Made by a program: the position numbers and the translations under genes
Shown here: positions 1-11,228 of the stretch, piece after piece
How the letters are laid out: each line of letters starts with the position of its first letter
How positions within the stretch are numbered: the stretch's first letter is position 1
Notes under the pieces: generated by a model
What the model was told of the DNA's origin: nothing
The model's input: only the letters and a program-made list of their open reading frames with translations
The model's database searches: none
Assembly (NCBI GenBank): GCA_963930645.1
Contig: OZ005648.1
Location: 198,097,542 to 198,161,541, forward strand
Direction: 5' to 3'
Source of the DNA: Salticus scenicus
Lineage: Eukaryota; Arthropoda; Arachnida; Araneae; Salticidae
Length of the DNA: 64,000 bases

Positions 1-242
1 TAATTGTGTTAGTTTCTTTGTTATTTTAAATAGTTCAACTCATCTTCGTAGCTTGCTAAAATATGTCACCTCTTAAATTTAATGGACTGTTTGATGGCAT
101 GTAGTTGTAAATATTATTTCTTACATAGTTTGGTTTTTGTAATCTTTATATTTCATATTTCCTTTTTTTTAACCTCAAATTTATTTGCTTTTTATTGCAA
201 GGTAGGCCATCCCTAAACATAAAAAAAAGCTTAGTGTAGAGT

Positions 243-275
<33 letters not shown>

Positions 276-335
276 GTTTTTTCATTTCATTGCAGAAATA
301 GTCGACCACGAAGTTTCCGCAGTTTGAGCGTTTTT
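1..335. other. AT-rich sequence, no gene
   Basis: AT-rich non-coding sequence with a T homopolymer at about 249-276. I see no exon, transposon end or tRNA-like segment here. Confidence 0.6.
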
Positions 336-1066
336 TAAGACTTTCCAACAAGTTGAAAAATGTTAATGACTTCGATTTGTCTGTCCGTCTGTCTTTCTGT
401 CCGCACTCTAACTCCCGTAAATATTAATGAAATTTCTTAAAACTGATATATGTTATTCAAATTCACTATCGGATGTTCCTTATTGAAAACAGAGTGCATA
501 CCTCTACTGATTTGTATACAGGGATACTAGAGGTGAGTTCGGGCTCTATTTTGGCAATCCGAGCCCGCCCGGGCCCGAAACATTTTTGAACTGAGCCCGC
601 CCGAGCCCGAAAAATTTTGTGTGATCAGAGCCCGAGCCCGCCCGAGCTCGATATTAAAAGTGGTGCGCTATGCAACGCATACACAATAGTAAAATTAAAT
701 ACCGTTTTCATTTTCAAATTAATTTTCTTATTGAAGACTTGCGTAAGATTTGAGCCCGATCGGGCTCGGGCTTACGGGCTCGGGCTGAGCCCGTCTCATC
801 TCTAAGGGATACCCGAAAGCACTCCAAAGCATTGTGTTCTATGAGAGGCATTCCTATAAACCATATTTTAATACCTTTACTTTACACAAATCTTAATGAA
901 ATTGAAATATGTTGTTTAAATTCACTATCGGATGTTCCCCAGTGAAAATGGGGTAAATATTATCATTGGCTTGTATACAAGGACACCCGAAAGTACTTCA
1001 AAGTATTGTGTTCTATGAGAGGTATTTCTCAAAACCAAATTTTAATAACTTTACTTTGCAGAAATC

Positions 1067-1103
<37 letters not shown>

Positions 1104-2340
1104 GTTATTCATATGCACGAAAGAATGCTATTCATAGAATAGAACAGTATGATTAGCGTTAGAATTACAGGGCTATCCAAATATATTCTGTTACATTAAG
1201 GAGTATTATTAGAGATTTGCTGAAATTACATTTTCGTATATATAAGATGTTTTTATCACTTTCTACATATTTGAATACTTTTCAACAAGGTTGAAAAGTG
1301 GTAATGACTTCGGTTTGTCTGTCTGTCTATCTGCCCGCGTTCTAATTCCCGTAAATATTCTTGGAATTTCTTGAAACTGATATATGTTATTGAAGTTCAC
1401 TATCGGATATTCCCTATTGAAAATGGAGTGAATATCTCTAATGGTTTGTGTACAGGGACACCCGAAAGTATTTCAAAGCATTGTGTTCTATGAGGGGTAT
1501 TTCTATGAATTATATTTTAGTTCCTTTATTCTGCACAAATTTTAATGGAATTGAAATATGTTATTCGTATTCATTATCGAATGTTTGCTATAGAAAATGG
1601 ACAAAATATCACCAATGGTTTGTGTACATGGACATCAGAAAGTATTCCAAAGCATTGCGTTCAATGAGAGGTATTTCTATAGACCAAATTTTAATAACTT
1701 TACTTTGTAAAAATCTTTTTGAAATTGAAATATGTTATTCATATGCACAAAAGAATGCTTTCTACAGAATGTAGTATGATTAGTATTAGATTTACAGAGC
1801 CACACAAAAATACTCAGTTACATTGAGGGCTTTTATTGGAAATTTGGTGGGATTGCATTTTCGTTTACATTAGGCGATTTAACACTTTTAACAATTTTTA
1901 AATGTGAATATCATTTTAATTTGTGTATTTATCTGTCCGACTGTCTAACTGTCTATCTGTCTGTGTGCCCACCGCCATCGTCCGTAAAAATTTAAGAATT
2001 TCTAAAAATTATATATATTATTCAAATTCACTATGAAATGTTCCTCATATAAAATGGCATTAATAGCTCCTGCGCAACTGGTTTGTGTACAAGGGCACCC
2101 CAAAAATGCCATTGCATTGCATTTTAGGACAGACATTTTTATAAATTACATTATAAGAACTTTCTACTGTAAAAATCACAAAAAAATTAACATTGGTTAT
2201 TAATATGCTAAAATTTAACTTTCAGATTTACAGGCTACATTAAATATTCAGATACCTTAAGGAGTATAATTAGAATCTAAGGGCTACGTTTTCTTTTGTG
2301 TTAAGCATTTTTACACTTACTAACAATGCTTAACAATGAT
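336..2340 (-). repeat. HINE-like tandem repeat block (family A)
   Basis: Nested tandem repeat. A small unit of roughly 175 bp recurs several times between 420 and 1750 and carries the phrases TCACTATCGGATGTTCC, GTACAGGGACACCCGAAAG and TTGTGTTCTATGAGAGGTAT. A larger unit restarts near 336, 1285 and 1880, each time at an AACAAG(G)TTGAAAA-type sequence (decayed in the third) followed by a GTCT/GTCC microsatellite. The strand is inferred: the reverse complement matches the core and microsatellite order of the copy at 28930-29525. Tandem units plus a GTCY microsatellite are the architecture of Helentron-associated interspersed elements. No terminal hairpin is preserved here. The peptides that can be read through the block are repeat translations, not genes. 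Confidence 0.6.
528..804. mobile_element. hAT-type MITE, 277 bp
   Basis: The element begins TAGAGGTGAG and ends CTCATCTCTA, giving imperfect terminal inverted repeats. It is flanked by the exact 8-bp duplication AGGGATAC (520-527 and 805-812). The GC-rich interior repeats GAGCCCG and CGGGCTC. Removing it restores the host repeat phrase GTATACAGGGATACCCGAAAG, which matches neighbouring repeat units. An 8-bp duplication is the hAT signature. No coding capacity is seen. It shares its TAGAGGT ends and CGGGC-rich interior with the element at 14771-15967. Confidence 0.85.
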
Positions 2341-3119
2341 TATGAACTGAATTAGTCTATCTGTGTGCCTTTCAGGACTACAGTCTGTCCGTTATTTTTT
2401 AATAACGTAAGCAAAAACGTTAAAAGTTATAGACTACAGCAATAACGTACAGTTGGAAAGTGTTAATAATCAATGCGTACCGCACGATTTTTCGTTTCCC
2501 CCCCCCCATTTGATTAATTATTGTTTAATTTTCTTAATGTTTGATCGTGAGAAACACTTTTGATTATAATCTTAATAGGCTCCTTTTCGTTAATCTACAA
2601 TACAGATTGCTTATTCATAGGTATTATATTAAACTAAGTATTATATTTGTTTTCATACCAATATTAATTTTATACTGGTCAATTTATTCATATCTTTTTT
2701 TAAATTATTAATAGTTACTTTTATCATAGTTAATTATCAATTTATTTAGGCTCTTGTGGTTTAGGGTGGCAATTTATTATCTGTTAAGCTTTTTTCATTC
2801 TACTTCTTTTATTACTTTATATATATACACACATACAGAAACACACAGGAAGGGGTAATGTATCATGAATATATATGCCCCAACGTATGTGTGCGCGCTT
2901 ATAAAAACATTCAGATATAAAAGATATATCATTTCTGGTATTTATTACTCTGAGTGAGTGTGTTGATTTCAATAATAAGATTAGTAAACCAGTCCTACTT
3001 ATTCAAATAAAATTCTTGTATTTTTGAAAAACTTTTTTACTTATCCAGAAGGAAATACCACCAGTTGTTATAAAAACCGTACATTTAGTTTTTGCATTCC
3101 ATGCAAAATTGTAAAAGCA
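2341..3119. other. AT-rich sequence, no gene
   Basis: AT-rich sequence with a run of nine C at about 2500-2508 and short AT and CA microsatellites near 2818-2850. I see no gene or transposon end. Confidence 0.55.
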
Positions 3120-3290
3120 TTGTGCGTTGCCGCTTTGTTTGCAGCACTCATGCCTATTCGCCTGACAAAGTGTTGTGTCTTCTTTCGACCCGACAATTGT
3201 TGCGAATTATTGCATTTTATGGTGTTTATTTAAAGTTTTGTACTTATTAATCATTTTCATTATTCAAGAACTCTACAGATACCTGGATAA
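3120..3290 (+). repeat. Degenerate hammerhead-ribozyme-like retroelement fragment
   Basis: Contains ATTCGCCTGACAAAG, a hairpin-forming stretch, and then CGACCCGACAATTGTTGCGAAT. ATTCGC pairs perfectly with GCGAAT (stem I). CTGACAA corresponds to the hammerhead core CUGANGA with one mutated base, and the GAAA box has lost bases. The downstream text (TGGTGTTTATTTAAAGTTTTGTACT) is shared with the copies at 52660 and 61370. The layout, with a very short stem III, resembles the type I hammerheads described in Penelope-like elements. This copy should be inactive. Confidence 0.4.
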
Positions 3291-3315
3291 ATAATATACT
3301 ATATTTTAAATACTG

Positions 3316-3353
<38 letters not shown>

Positions 3354-3578
3354 AAGTTTTAATAAATATTATTTACTATGTACAAGGAAAATATATTTCA
3401 AATTGCTCTTCACATTATAAATGTATAAATGTATTCGTAATATGAAGAGACATATGTATTCATAATATTAAGATTCATGTATAATATGCATTCATATTAT
3501 AAATGTATTCATAATATATTCATCCCCTTCATATTATAAATCATGTTATATATTATATAATCCTTTAATAAACATAAA

Positions 3579-3618
<40 letters not shown>

Positions 3619-3964
3619 ATTTTTTAAGTACATTCGATAAATAGAAACTTTTTATCAAAAATAAGAAATGAAAATGCAACATTGACATTAAAAACTGCTG
3701 CACTGTACTACTTTTTTGCATAAAAAACTTTTTTCTAAAGCAAAGTATAATTTGTTTCGCCATTTTTATCCATTTATATTCCGAATATGGGGAATAATTA
3801 TTTGGCTCATTGATGACAGACATAAATTTTTATATCTTCAAGTTAATAAAACTGTTTAAAAATAATTTTAAAATTTTAAAATTATACGGAAAACCCTTTA
3901 CATACTACACACTTCTTATATATTCTAAATAGGCTTTCGAGCGCATGAGTATATTTAGCATTTT
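3291..3964. other. AT-rich sequence with ATT microsatellite
   Basis: Contains a T homopolymer (about 3319-3352), short repeats of ATTCATAATAT type (3420-3540) and a (TTA)n microsatellite at about 3580-3617. No gene is seen. Confidence 0.6.
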
Positions 3965-4215
3965 CCTCTTATAACATCGCTCAAAGTTGGTAAATGGAAA
4001 GTGACGGATATGATCCCAGGTCGCACTCATCGACCTTGCCTTTCGGAGTTCTCCGTAGTTTTTTCCAAAATTCGCTTAAATACGGACTAAGACTCTTTTG
4101 AAAGACCCACACGGAGAATATTCTACCTATAGGTCTAGGACCCTAGTGAAGTTAATCGGCCTTAAGCCACACAACTAACCAACACTTTATGACAGTTAAC
4201 TTTGAACCGTGAGTA
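3965..4215 (+). repeat. Degraded tRNA-derived SINE (type I)
   Basis: The body matches the better preserved SINE at 6692-6930. Shared text includes GATCCCAGGTCGC after the B box, then TTTCGGAGTTCTCCGTAGTTTTTTCC, then CACGGAG and AGTTAATCGGC near the 3' end. The tRNA-like head is eroded: the A box is not recognisable and only ATGATCCCAGG of the B box remains. Confidence 0.6.
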
Positions 4216-4829
4216 CAACAAACACAGATACGAAATATATATATATATATACACAAGATTTTTAAAATTTTTTTCAGCGGCGTTTGTATTTAAAAGTAAC
4301 TCAATATATATATAATAAAAACCATAATCGATTACACAAAATAAAATAAAATAAATAAAATAAAAAATCTAACAAAAAAGTATGAAAATAAAACACTAAA
4401 TCCGTTCTTCTCTATTGTTCGAATTCATATCACTAGAATCATCCATGTTCAAAATTCAGACAGACATCGCATTACAGAACAAGGAAAATAAAAGGGGAAA
4501 CGTTTATGTTACTTACAGAAAGCAGCCAATCGATTAGATATAATTCAAATGTATATTTACGGTACATAAGGTAATTATACTTTACAAAAAAAAAAAAGAA
4601 AAAGAAACAGAAGGGTTTAAAAATGGAATAAAGAAATATAATAAAAAGTTTAAAGTAAAGTACTTATTCTGTCTCTATATTTGTTGGTTTTTAGTGTTTC
4701 ATTAAAACTGACAGAAAAACCAAGTTGTTCCCATATATTATAGAACATATTCTATAGACATTCACCTGTTACATAATTTAAGGTTCAAAGCCTTTTATCT
4801 CCTTGTTGCCATCGTAAAGTTTAATTTTG
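4216..4829. other. AT-rich sequence, no gene
   Basis: Short AT and AATA microsatellites (4237-4250, 4338-4368) and A runs. No gene or transposon boundary is recognised. Confidence 0.55.
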
Positions 4830-5265
4830 CTTTGAAAAATCTAATTATTATACACCAATTTCAAAATCTTATACTGATATTTAGGAAAATAAAAATATGG
4901 ACAGATAAACAGATACACAAAATGAAGTTAAAAACATTTTTCAACTTTGTTGGAAAGTGTTAAAATGCACTGCATACCTAAAAATGCACTTCAAGTAATT
5001 TTTACTTATATCGCATAACTTATATGAATATTTTTGTGTGGCCTTGTAAACCAGCCACTAAAGCTAATGATACTACATTCTTTGTAAAACATGATTTTGT
5101 GCATCTGAATAACGTATGCTAATTTCTTCATCTTTTGTGAAGTGTAAAGATATTGAAGTAGCTTTAATTAAATACACCTTATAGACCACTGTGTATCCGA
5201 ATTCTTTTATGAATTCCTGTACAAAAACAAATACTATTATTTACACCCGTTTAAAATCGAAGACA
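4830..5265 (+). repeat. HINE-like repeat fragment (family A)
   Basis: Its reverse complement matches the 3' part of the units at 1080-1870: the phrases around TTATTCATATGCACAAAAGAATG, ATGTAGTATGATTAG and GCCACACAAAAATA all recur with substitutions. GGACAGATAAACAGAT at about 4900 is the remnant of the GTCY/GACA microsatellite. The orientation is opposite to the block at 336-2340. Confidence 0.5.
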
Positions 5266-5819
5266 TCTTAGAATGAAATTGAATAACACATATCAGTATC
5301 AATAAATTCTAAAAATAATTCGAGAAATAAACACGGGAACAGACAAATGAATCGAATTCACAATCATTTTTTAATTTAGTTGGAAATGCTAAAAAACAAC
5401 AATGAAAAGCAAAGAATAATTGATATTGCATAGTTTGTGAGATAAAAAAAAAAAATTCATATAAATAATATCTTGGTAAATCTTTAACAAAGGGCTGCAC
5501 GTCTTTATAAGCATTTCAGACTTTTTGCGCACAGTTTTAAAAATAAGTAGTAAACGTATTAACTGCAAAACAATAATAAGAATTTTTGTTTTGAATTTAT
5601 AAACACCTTAAATTTATTTTTATGATAAATTATTTTTATAATATTTATACTAATACTTTAGTAGTTATATGAAGACAAAACGTTATCTAATAATGGACCT
5701 TCTCTAATAATGGACTTCTTCATGGACTTGATTTAGCCCTGCTAGTCTTTGGGGATGAGCAACAACAACGATAGTGATTCATGATATAAAAACAAAAAAT
5801 CCATAAGAAATCATTATTT
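5266..5819. other. AT-rich sequence, no gene
   Basis: Nothing recognised apart from short A and T runs and a small repeat (TCTAATAATGGACYTTCTTC) near 5685-5720. Confidence 0.5.
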
Positions 5820-6180
5820 ATTTTCTTCTGTATTCAATAGAAGAAAGTGTTAGATTTCTGATTATCCGCTTTCCATGAATTTAGACGATGTGAGTGGTGA
5901 AGAAAACGATTTGACCATTTAAAAAAAATGTCTGTCTGTCTCTGTGTGTGCCTAAGTAGAATATTATATAAATTTAAATGTAGTTGCGCCTTGGCATAGA
6001 TTAGTGCTTTATAAATTTTAGTGGAAATCGCCCAACATTTCGCGTTGCAATTCCTTTTTTTCTTAATTTTAACATTGGAATATTTGACAAAATTTTTATA
6101 AATGTACACAAGGAGAATTATTTTTAACCGATCACTGTGAAAATAAACACACGCACACACATATAATAGCAACAATCAAC
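5820..6180 (-). repeat. HINE-like repeat (family B), hairpin end at left
   Basis: Reading on the minus strand, the copy contains CACACAGAGACAGACAGAC, then AATGGTCAAATCG, and ends in a hairpin with CTTC, TATTGAATA and GAAG elements at about 5826-5845. The interior phrase about the CCAAAGTTGATAGGC position is decayed. The same layout is better preserved at 37890-38455. Confidence 0.55.
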
Positions 6181-6409
6181 TAAGAATTTTTTTTCTTCTA
6201 TATGCAGAAATATCGCTGTCTCCTCCTGTAGAGAAAGTACTCCTCGGGGCGAGGTGGTGATTGAATATATATTTAAATATACACTCGTATTCAATATATA
6301 TATATATACATACATAAAACCCCTTCTCAATACCTTAAAAAAAATAAAGGGGAAAAGCAATTTTTAGATGTCATGTATAGTCATGAAATTGAAATTTTTT
6401 CACTATTTA
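6181..6409. other. AT-rich spacer
   Basis: Short AT microsatellite (6293-6312) and A/T runs. Nothing else is recognised. Confidence 0.5.
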
Positions 6410-6683
6410 CACTGTAAAATAAAAGGTTCTTAAAAATAAGTATATATTGTCTCAAAATAGCCCCGAAACAATATATAGTTAAATTTGAAAACCCATGTAC
6501 TCAATTTTGAGTACATTGATATGTCAAACCTAGGGATATTGGGATTTTTATATGTCAACCCCATTTTTGAGCATGTCAATATACAAAAAAATGAGAATAT
6601 GGGTTTTCAAATTTAAGTATATATTGTTTCGGAGCTATTTCGATACAATATATACTTATTTTTAAGAACCTATTTTTAAAGTG
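6410..6683. mobile_element. Foldback MITE with TA duplication, 274 bp
   Basis: The two ends form inverted repeats of roughly 90 bp, both carrying AAATAAGTATATATTGT, CGAAACAATATATA and AATTTGAAAACCCAT. Termini are CACTGTAAAA and TTTTTAAAGTG. It is flanked by TA on both sides (6408-6409 and 6684-6685). The interior is short and non-coding. A TA duplication fits Tc1/mariner-type mobilisation, but the family is not identified. Confidence 0.8.
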
Positions 6684-6691
6684 TAGTGTTT

Positions 6692-6930
6692 AGCCTCACC
6701 AGTGGCCGAGTGATTCTGCGCTTATAGTTGGTAGACAGGGAGTGCCGGGTTCGATCCCAGGTCGCGCTTGTTGACCTAGCTATTTTGAGTTTTCCGTGCT
6801 TTTCTCCGAAACTTGCATAAATACGGGCTAGGATCCCTTAAGAAAGACCTCCACGGAGGGCACCTCGTTCTTAAGCCCGTTACCTAAGTACACACAATTC
6901 GCTTTAAACCCAACGCCACCACCACTATGT
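6692..6930 (+). repeat. tRNA-derived SINE (type I, Ser/Leu-like head)
   Basis: The head carries AGTGGCCGAGTGATTC, an A box typical of tRNA-Ser/Leu, and CCGGGTTCGATCCC, a near-perfect B box. The tRNA-unrelated body contains TTTTGAGTTTTCCGTGCTTTT, ACGGAGGGC and a 3' CCACCACCACT tract. Related copies lie at 3965, 35752, 48431 and 55122. It starts within about ten bases of the TA-flanked MITE on its left. It is a retroposed repeat and not a functional tRNA, because the 3' acceptor strand is absent. Confidence 0.75.
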
Positions 6931-7337
6931 AGTGTTCTATATTTCTCTAAGATAAAAATCGTTTCCATTCATTATAGAAAAAAAGTTTAATAAACAATAT
7001 TTTAATAAATAATTTGTACTGCGTGAATTTTTTTAGGAAAACATAGAATAAAATCCTGTGATGGTCTCAAGATGTCAGTATGAAACTGAGTTTACTTTGA
7101 AATAATTTAAATTGTATGAAATATCACCTAAAACTGAAAAAAAAAAAAAAAAAAATTCTACCGAAGCATCTTTTAAAGAATAAGTCTTGTTTAAATATCT
7201 GAAGGCATAACTGAAAGGTATTCTCTTGGAGTATTTTTCATACTTTTTTTACTCTGTTCAGAGAAAATATTTGCAGTGTATAAAAAACTGAAATTATGAG
7301 AAAAAATATCCCAATAATATACTATATGCTATTCGAC

Positions 7338-7368
<31 letters not shown>

Positions 7369-8149
7369 AAACGAAGAAACAAGATATTTATGTAATAAGA
7401 TTTTTCGTCTAATTTTTTTATAGTTAATTAATATTAGGATAGATAGTGAATTTCTTGTATTCTAATCTCATATTTCTCTGTAGTTTGTAAAAGTTAAATT
7501 AAATTATTTTGTAAGACAACGTTTAGGTTTGTTTTCTTTTAATGTCAATCTTTGTAATGTCTCATGTTTCTAAAGATTTAAAAAGTTTTCCCCACATCTT
7601 TTCGGCAAATATACTTCTTGATAAACATGACACAATTAGTATGTTGCGCATTAACAAAGTTTATGAAATTTGAGTGTTTTTGAAGAGTTTAGAATTAAGG
7701 TAGTATTTAAGGATATATATTTATTATTTGGATCCTTTACGAATATGTTAAGTTATATTTTGTTTTTAATAATTGCCAAACAAAGTACATATTAGCATAA
7801 AATAAACTTTTTTATTATGATTTTTTTTAAAAATAAAAATGATTTTTGAAGCTTCAAAATAAATAGATCAACTTACGACTTTTAGAGTATGAATTTTGTA
7901 ACGAAGATCTGAAAATATATATTAAATTTTCAATATTTTGCTTGTTTTTCCAAACGCAATACGTCCAAAATATATCGTAATCAGGACTAACTTAGCATTC
8001 TAATAAATTAAAAACAAATAAGTTCCAAAATTTAGAACACATTAGTCTAGACTCAAGTAGTACACTAAACCATGGCAGTGACAAGTTTGTATAATAAACA
8101 AAAACAGCATTTCTGCATATTTAAGAACTGTTAATGTCGAATTTTAGGA
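6931..8149. other. AT-rich sequence, no gene
   Basis: Contains A homopolymers at about 7138-7155 and 7339-7366. No exon, inverted repeat or known repeat was recognised. Confidence 0.5.
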
Positions 8150-8197
8150 AACGTTTTCAAGCGTTTACTGCTGCGCATCCGGCTTGTTCGCTCACAG

Positions 8198-8535
8198 ATG
8201 TACAGGAGTGGAAAGTGGAGCCTGCTGCATGACAACGCACGCCCGCATACTGTGATACGTGTACGCAACTTCTTGGCCCAACATCATGTAACTGTTATCA
8301 CACATCCACCATATTCGCCTGATCTAGCGCCTGCAGACTTCTTTCTGTTCCCTCGCCTCAAGGGAGTCATCAAAGACACACTTTTGCCGACATACCAGAC
8401 ATCTGAGGACGTGTAACATCGGTGCTTCGGTCGATCCCAAAACAGGCCTTCGCTGACTCATTCCAGCAGTTTTATCAACGATGTCATAAGTGTATTGCGG
8501 TCAACGATGTTACCTTGAGGGTAATTAAAGGTATT
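8198..8535 (+). pseudogene. mariner-like transposase, 3' fragment, frameshifted
   Basis: The first frame carries LLHDNARPHT, then HPPYSPDLAPADFFLFPRLK, which are the second and third catalytic-aspartate blocks of mariner transposases. It stops at about 8416 after TSEDV. Homology resumes one frame over with LRSIPKQAFADSFQQF and RCHKCIAV, matching the mariner C-terminal segment. The N-terminal helix-turn-helix region and the first catalytic block are not visible, and I could not find terminal repeats. Part of an old insertion, inactive. Confidence 0.85.
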
Positions 8536-9539
8536 TTGCTTCGATGTTTTGTTTTATATGTTTTATACTTCCATTCACCAAACTTTTTAGACGCACTTTG
8601 TAACGTGCGTCTGTAACGCACGTTGTTTGTCTGTAACGTTATATTTGTCCGGGTATCATGTGGAAATGGTTGGACGGAAATGAATCACACTTGGCAGGGT
8701 TTTGGACTGTACCCAATTTAAAATTATATCTGTCGAACATTTTGACATTTTAATTAGATTCAGAAATACAAGGGAAAAAAAACTTTGCGTGTTTGAAAGA
8801 TTTCCACGAATGTCTGCATACTTAACATTTCAAATTTTTACCCTTAATGCAACATTAGCCATAATGTAAGTGTTGAAAATAAATGCGACCACTTTTGAAA
8901 CATAGCATTACTTTTGCATTGCAAAGCGAAATTTATAAATCGTTGTTCCAGCTCACGGCTTTGAATATATCGATCGGACACAGAGGAGTCTGACCACGAA
9001 GTATAACAATCAAAACCAAATAGTATGACCCATCTTTAAATAAGAATTTATTGTTTAATTTAAATTTATTAAATTTATCCATCAAAATATTACTGTCATT
9101 TAACGCAAGATGTTAGAAAGATCCCCCTCGCCCCCCACCCTTCCCAAATGCATTTTTTCTACAATAAATAATAGTTGTTATCTTAAGGATTGAAGGAATT
9201 AAGTAATACTTTATTATAACAAAATACAGAGTTGCCCAGTTCTTTAATTTATTCCAGAGCACTTTTTGCCCTGCCTTTATTTCACACCACATAATTTATA
9301 GAATATTTTTCTATAATATATAATTACGATAAAATAAGAAATAAATACTCTTATAAAAAAAAAAATCTGGAGTGACTCCACTCGACTTTCCGAACATTGA
9401 GTAACTAACAGTTTTGTAGATAAAATAAAGAAAGAGGAGTTGCTAAACAAACAAAAAAGAGAAAACCATAACAGAGTGTTTGAGTATTTTTCTCCATATA
9501 TCACACGAGGTTTTATTTAACGCTACTGAACTTTGAGTC
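8536..9539. other. No recognised gene
   Basis: Moderately AT-rich, with a C-rich patch at about 9121-9145. It contains GGACACAGAGGAGTCTG near 8977 but nothing I can assign. Part may belong to the mariner insertion to the left. Confidence 0.45.
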
Positions 9540-10390
9540 CTTAGATCATAAGGATAAAGAATTTTTCGTTGTGTCCCTGTAAAAATCTATAAATGCTAGT
9601 TTCACCAAAATGCTTATAGTTAGTGCAACAGTGATTTATAATATTCATACAAATTTTCAGCTCAATTAAATAAGGCGTTTAGATGCTATCGCTGGTTTCA
9701 TAGGCCATAAAGATAAAGAATTTTTCTTTGTCTCCCTGTAAAAAAACAGTAAGTGCTAGATTCACCAAAATCTATACAGATTGAGTATCTGTGACCTATA
9801 ATATGTGTATAAAGTTTTTTCTCAATTGAATAAGGCGTTTAGATGCTATCGCACTTTTAAAAATTTGGCAAAGAATTTTTCTTTGTGTCCCTGTAAAAAA
9901 ACTATAAGTGCTAGATTCTCCAAAATCTATACAGATTGAGTATCTGTGACCTATAATATGTGTATAAAGTTTTTGCTCAATTGAATAAGGCGTTTAGATG
10001 CTATCGCACTTTTAAGATTTTGGTCCCTTGGCCATAATGATAAAGAATTTTTCTTTGTGTCCCTGTAAAAAAAACTATAAGTGCTAGATTCACCAAAATC
10101 TATAGGGTTCGTACTATGGTGACTTACAATATACGTACCAACTTTCAGCTTATTCGAACAAAGCGTTTAGACGCTAGCGTGTTCACTCACAGACATACAC
10201 ACATACATACACACATACATACACACACACATACATACATCATCGTAAAAATAGTGAAAACGGACTCGTTGGACCTCGAAACGTATAGAAACATCAAAAT
10301 CTCGAATTCGGATTTTTGACATGATTACAATACTTTCCTCACTATAGTGTTCGGAAAGTAAAAAGTGGTATAGGAAAAAGGCTGGAAAAA
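9540..10390 (+). repeat. HINE-like repeat with four tandem units (family C)
   Basis: Four head-to-tail units of about 155-172 bp start near 9557, 9718, 9872 and 10045. Each carries GAATTTTTC, TTGTGTCCCTGTAAAAA, GTGCTAGATTCACCAAAAT and GGCGTTTAGATGCTA (some substituted). After the last unit come an ACAC/ACAT microsatellite (10188-10240), a tail with GGACCTCGAAACGTATAGAAACATCAAAA, and a terminal hairpin whose arms are ACTTTCC and GGAAAGT at about 10332-10364, followed by A-rich sequence. It has the same layout as families B, D and E. Confidence 0.7.
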
Positions 10391-10521
10391 AAGGTTCCGA
10401 AATAAATTAAGGAACTTGACAACCCTGCAAACGAAACTTTGTGCCAAATAAAATTATCATAATTATTATTTTTTTTAAAAGATTTTTTTTGTAATCTATC
10501 CTGTAAATATTATTTTTAGGG

Positions 10522-10589
<68 letters not shown>

Positions 10590-11126
10590 AAATTCTACAA
10601 TTGCTTTGTACAAAAAATTTATAACTATTTAAAAAATATTTAAGGAAAGTATTAAAACCAAATATGAAAATTTTGAAAAATATATTTAATCGAAGCACTA
10701 CTACGCGGACATTAATTAAATATCACAAACAGTTAGAATTATTAGCTCTGTACTATTGTTTATATCACTAATATCTAGATCCATTGTAACGTTAATTTTC
10801 ATCTTGGTCAACATAATAGCTGTTTATTTTTTTCTTTAAGCATGATTTGACTATTATTCCCTTTTTAATCTGCCTAATTAAGTGCGCCTATTTTCTAAAA
10901 ACTATTTATATATATATAACGAAAAATAAACAGAAGAGCAATTTGACACAACAACCCACAAAAGCCAATTTCAACAGTACTTTTTAATTAAGGCTTGAAA
11001 AATAGAATACTCATTTTAAATTAATTCCAATGAAAACACAAAACATATAGAAACATAAAAAGAAGTTTTTTTTTTTTTTTTTAATGAAAAGTTTTCTATT
11101 GAACTGACCATAACAAAATGAACAAT

Positions 11127-11164
<38 letters not shown>

Positions 11165-11228
11165 GTTTTTTGGATAGACTAAGATTATAGTTATTTGAGA
11201 AAAATATTATGAACATAATATGACTTAC
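10391..11228. other. Intron sequence with microsatellites
   Basis: Lies 3' of the second Ig exon on the minus strand and is therefore probably intron. Contains A homopolymer 10519-10551, (ATT)n 10555-10588, (CA)n at about 11129-11146 and (AT)n 11146-11164. I found no further exon of the adhesion gene. Confidence 0.5.

Noticed and set aside
1448..1774. 108-codon open frame with an internally repeated peptide
   Set aside because: The peptide repeat is only the translation of the family A tandem DNA repeat. No start context, splice signals or protein-like composition.
5834..6360. Two overlapping minus-strand open frames
   Set aside because: They run across a HINE-like copy and AT microsatellites, and the residue composition is that of random AT-rich DNA.
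9540..10180. CRISPR-like array
   Set aside because: Direct repeats are whole ~160-bp units without spacers, in a eukaryotic transposon context.
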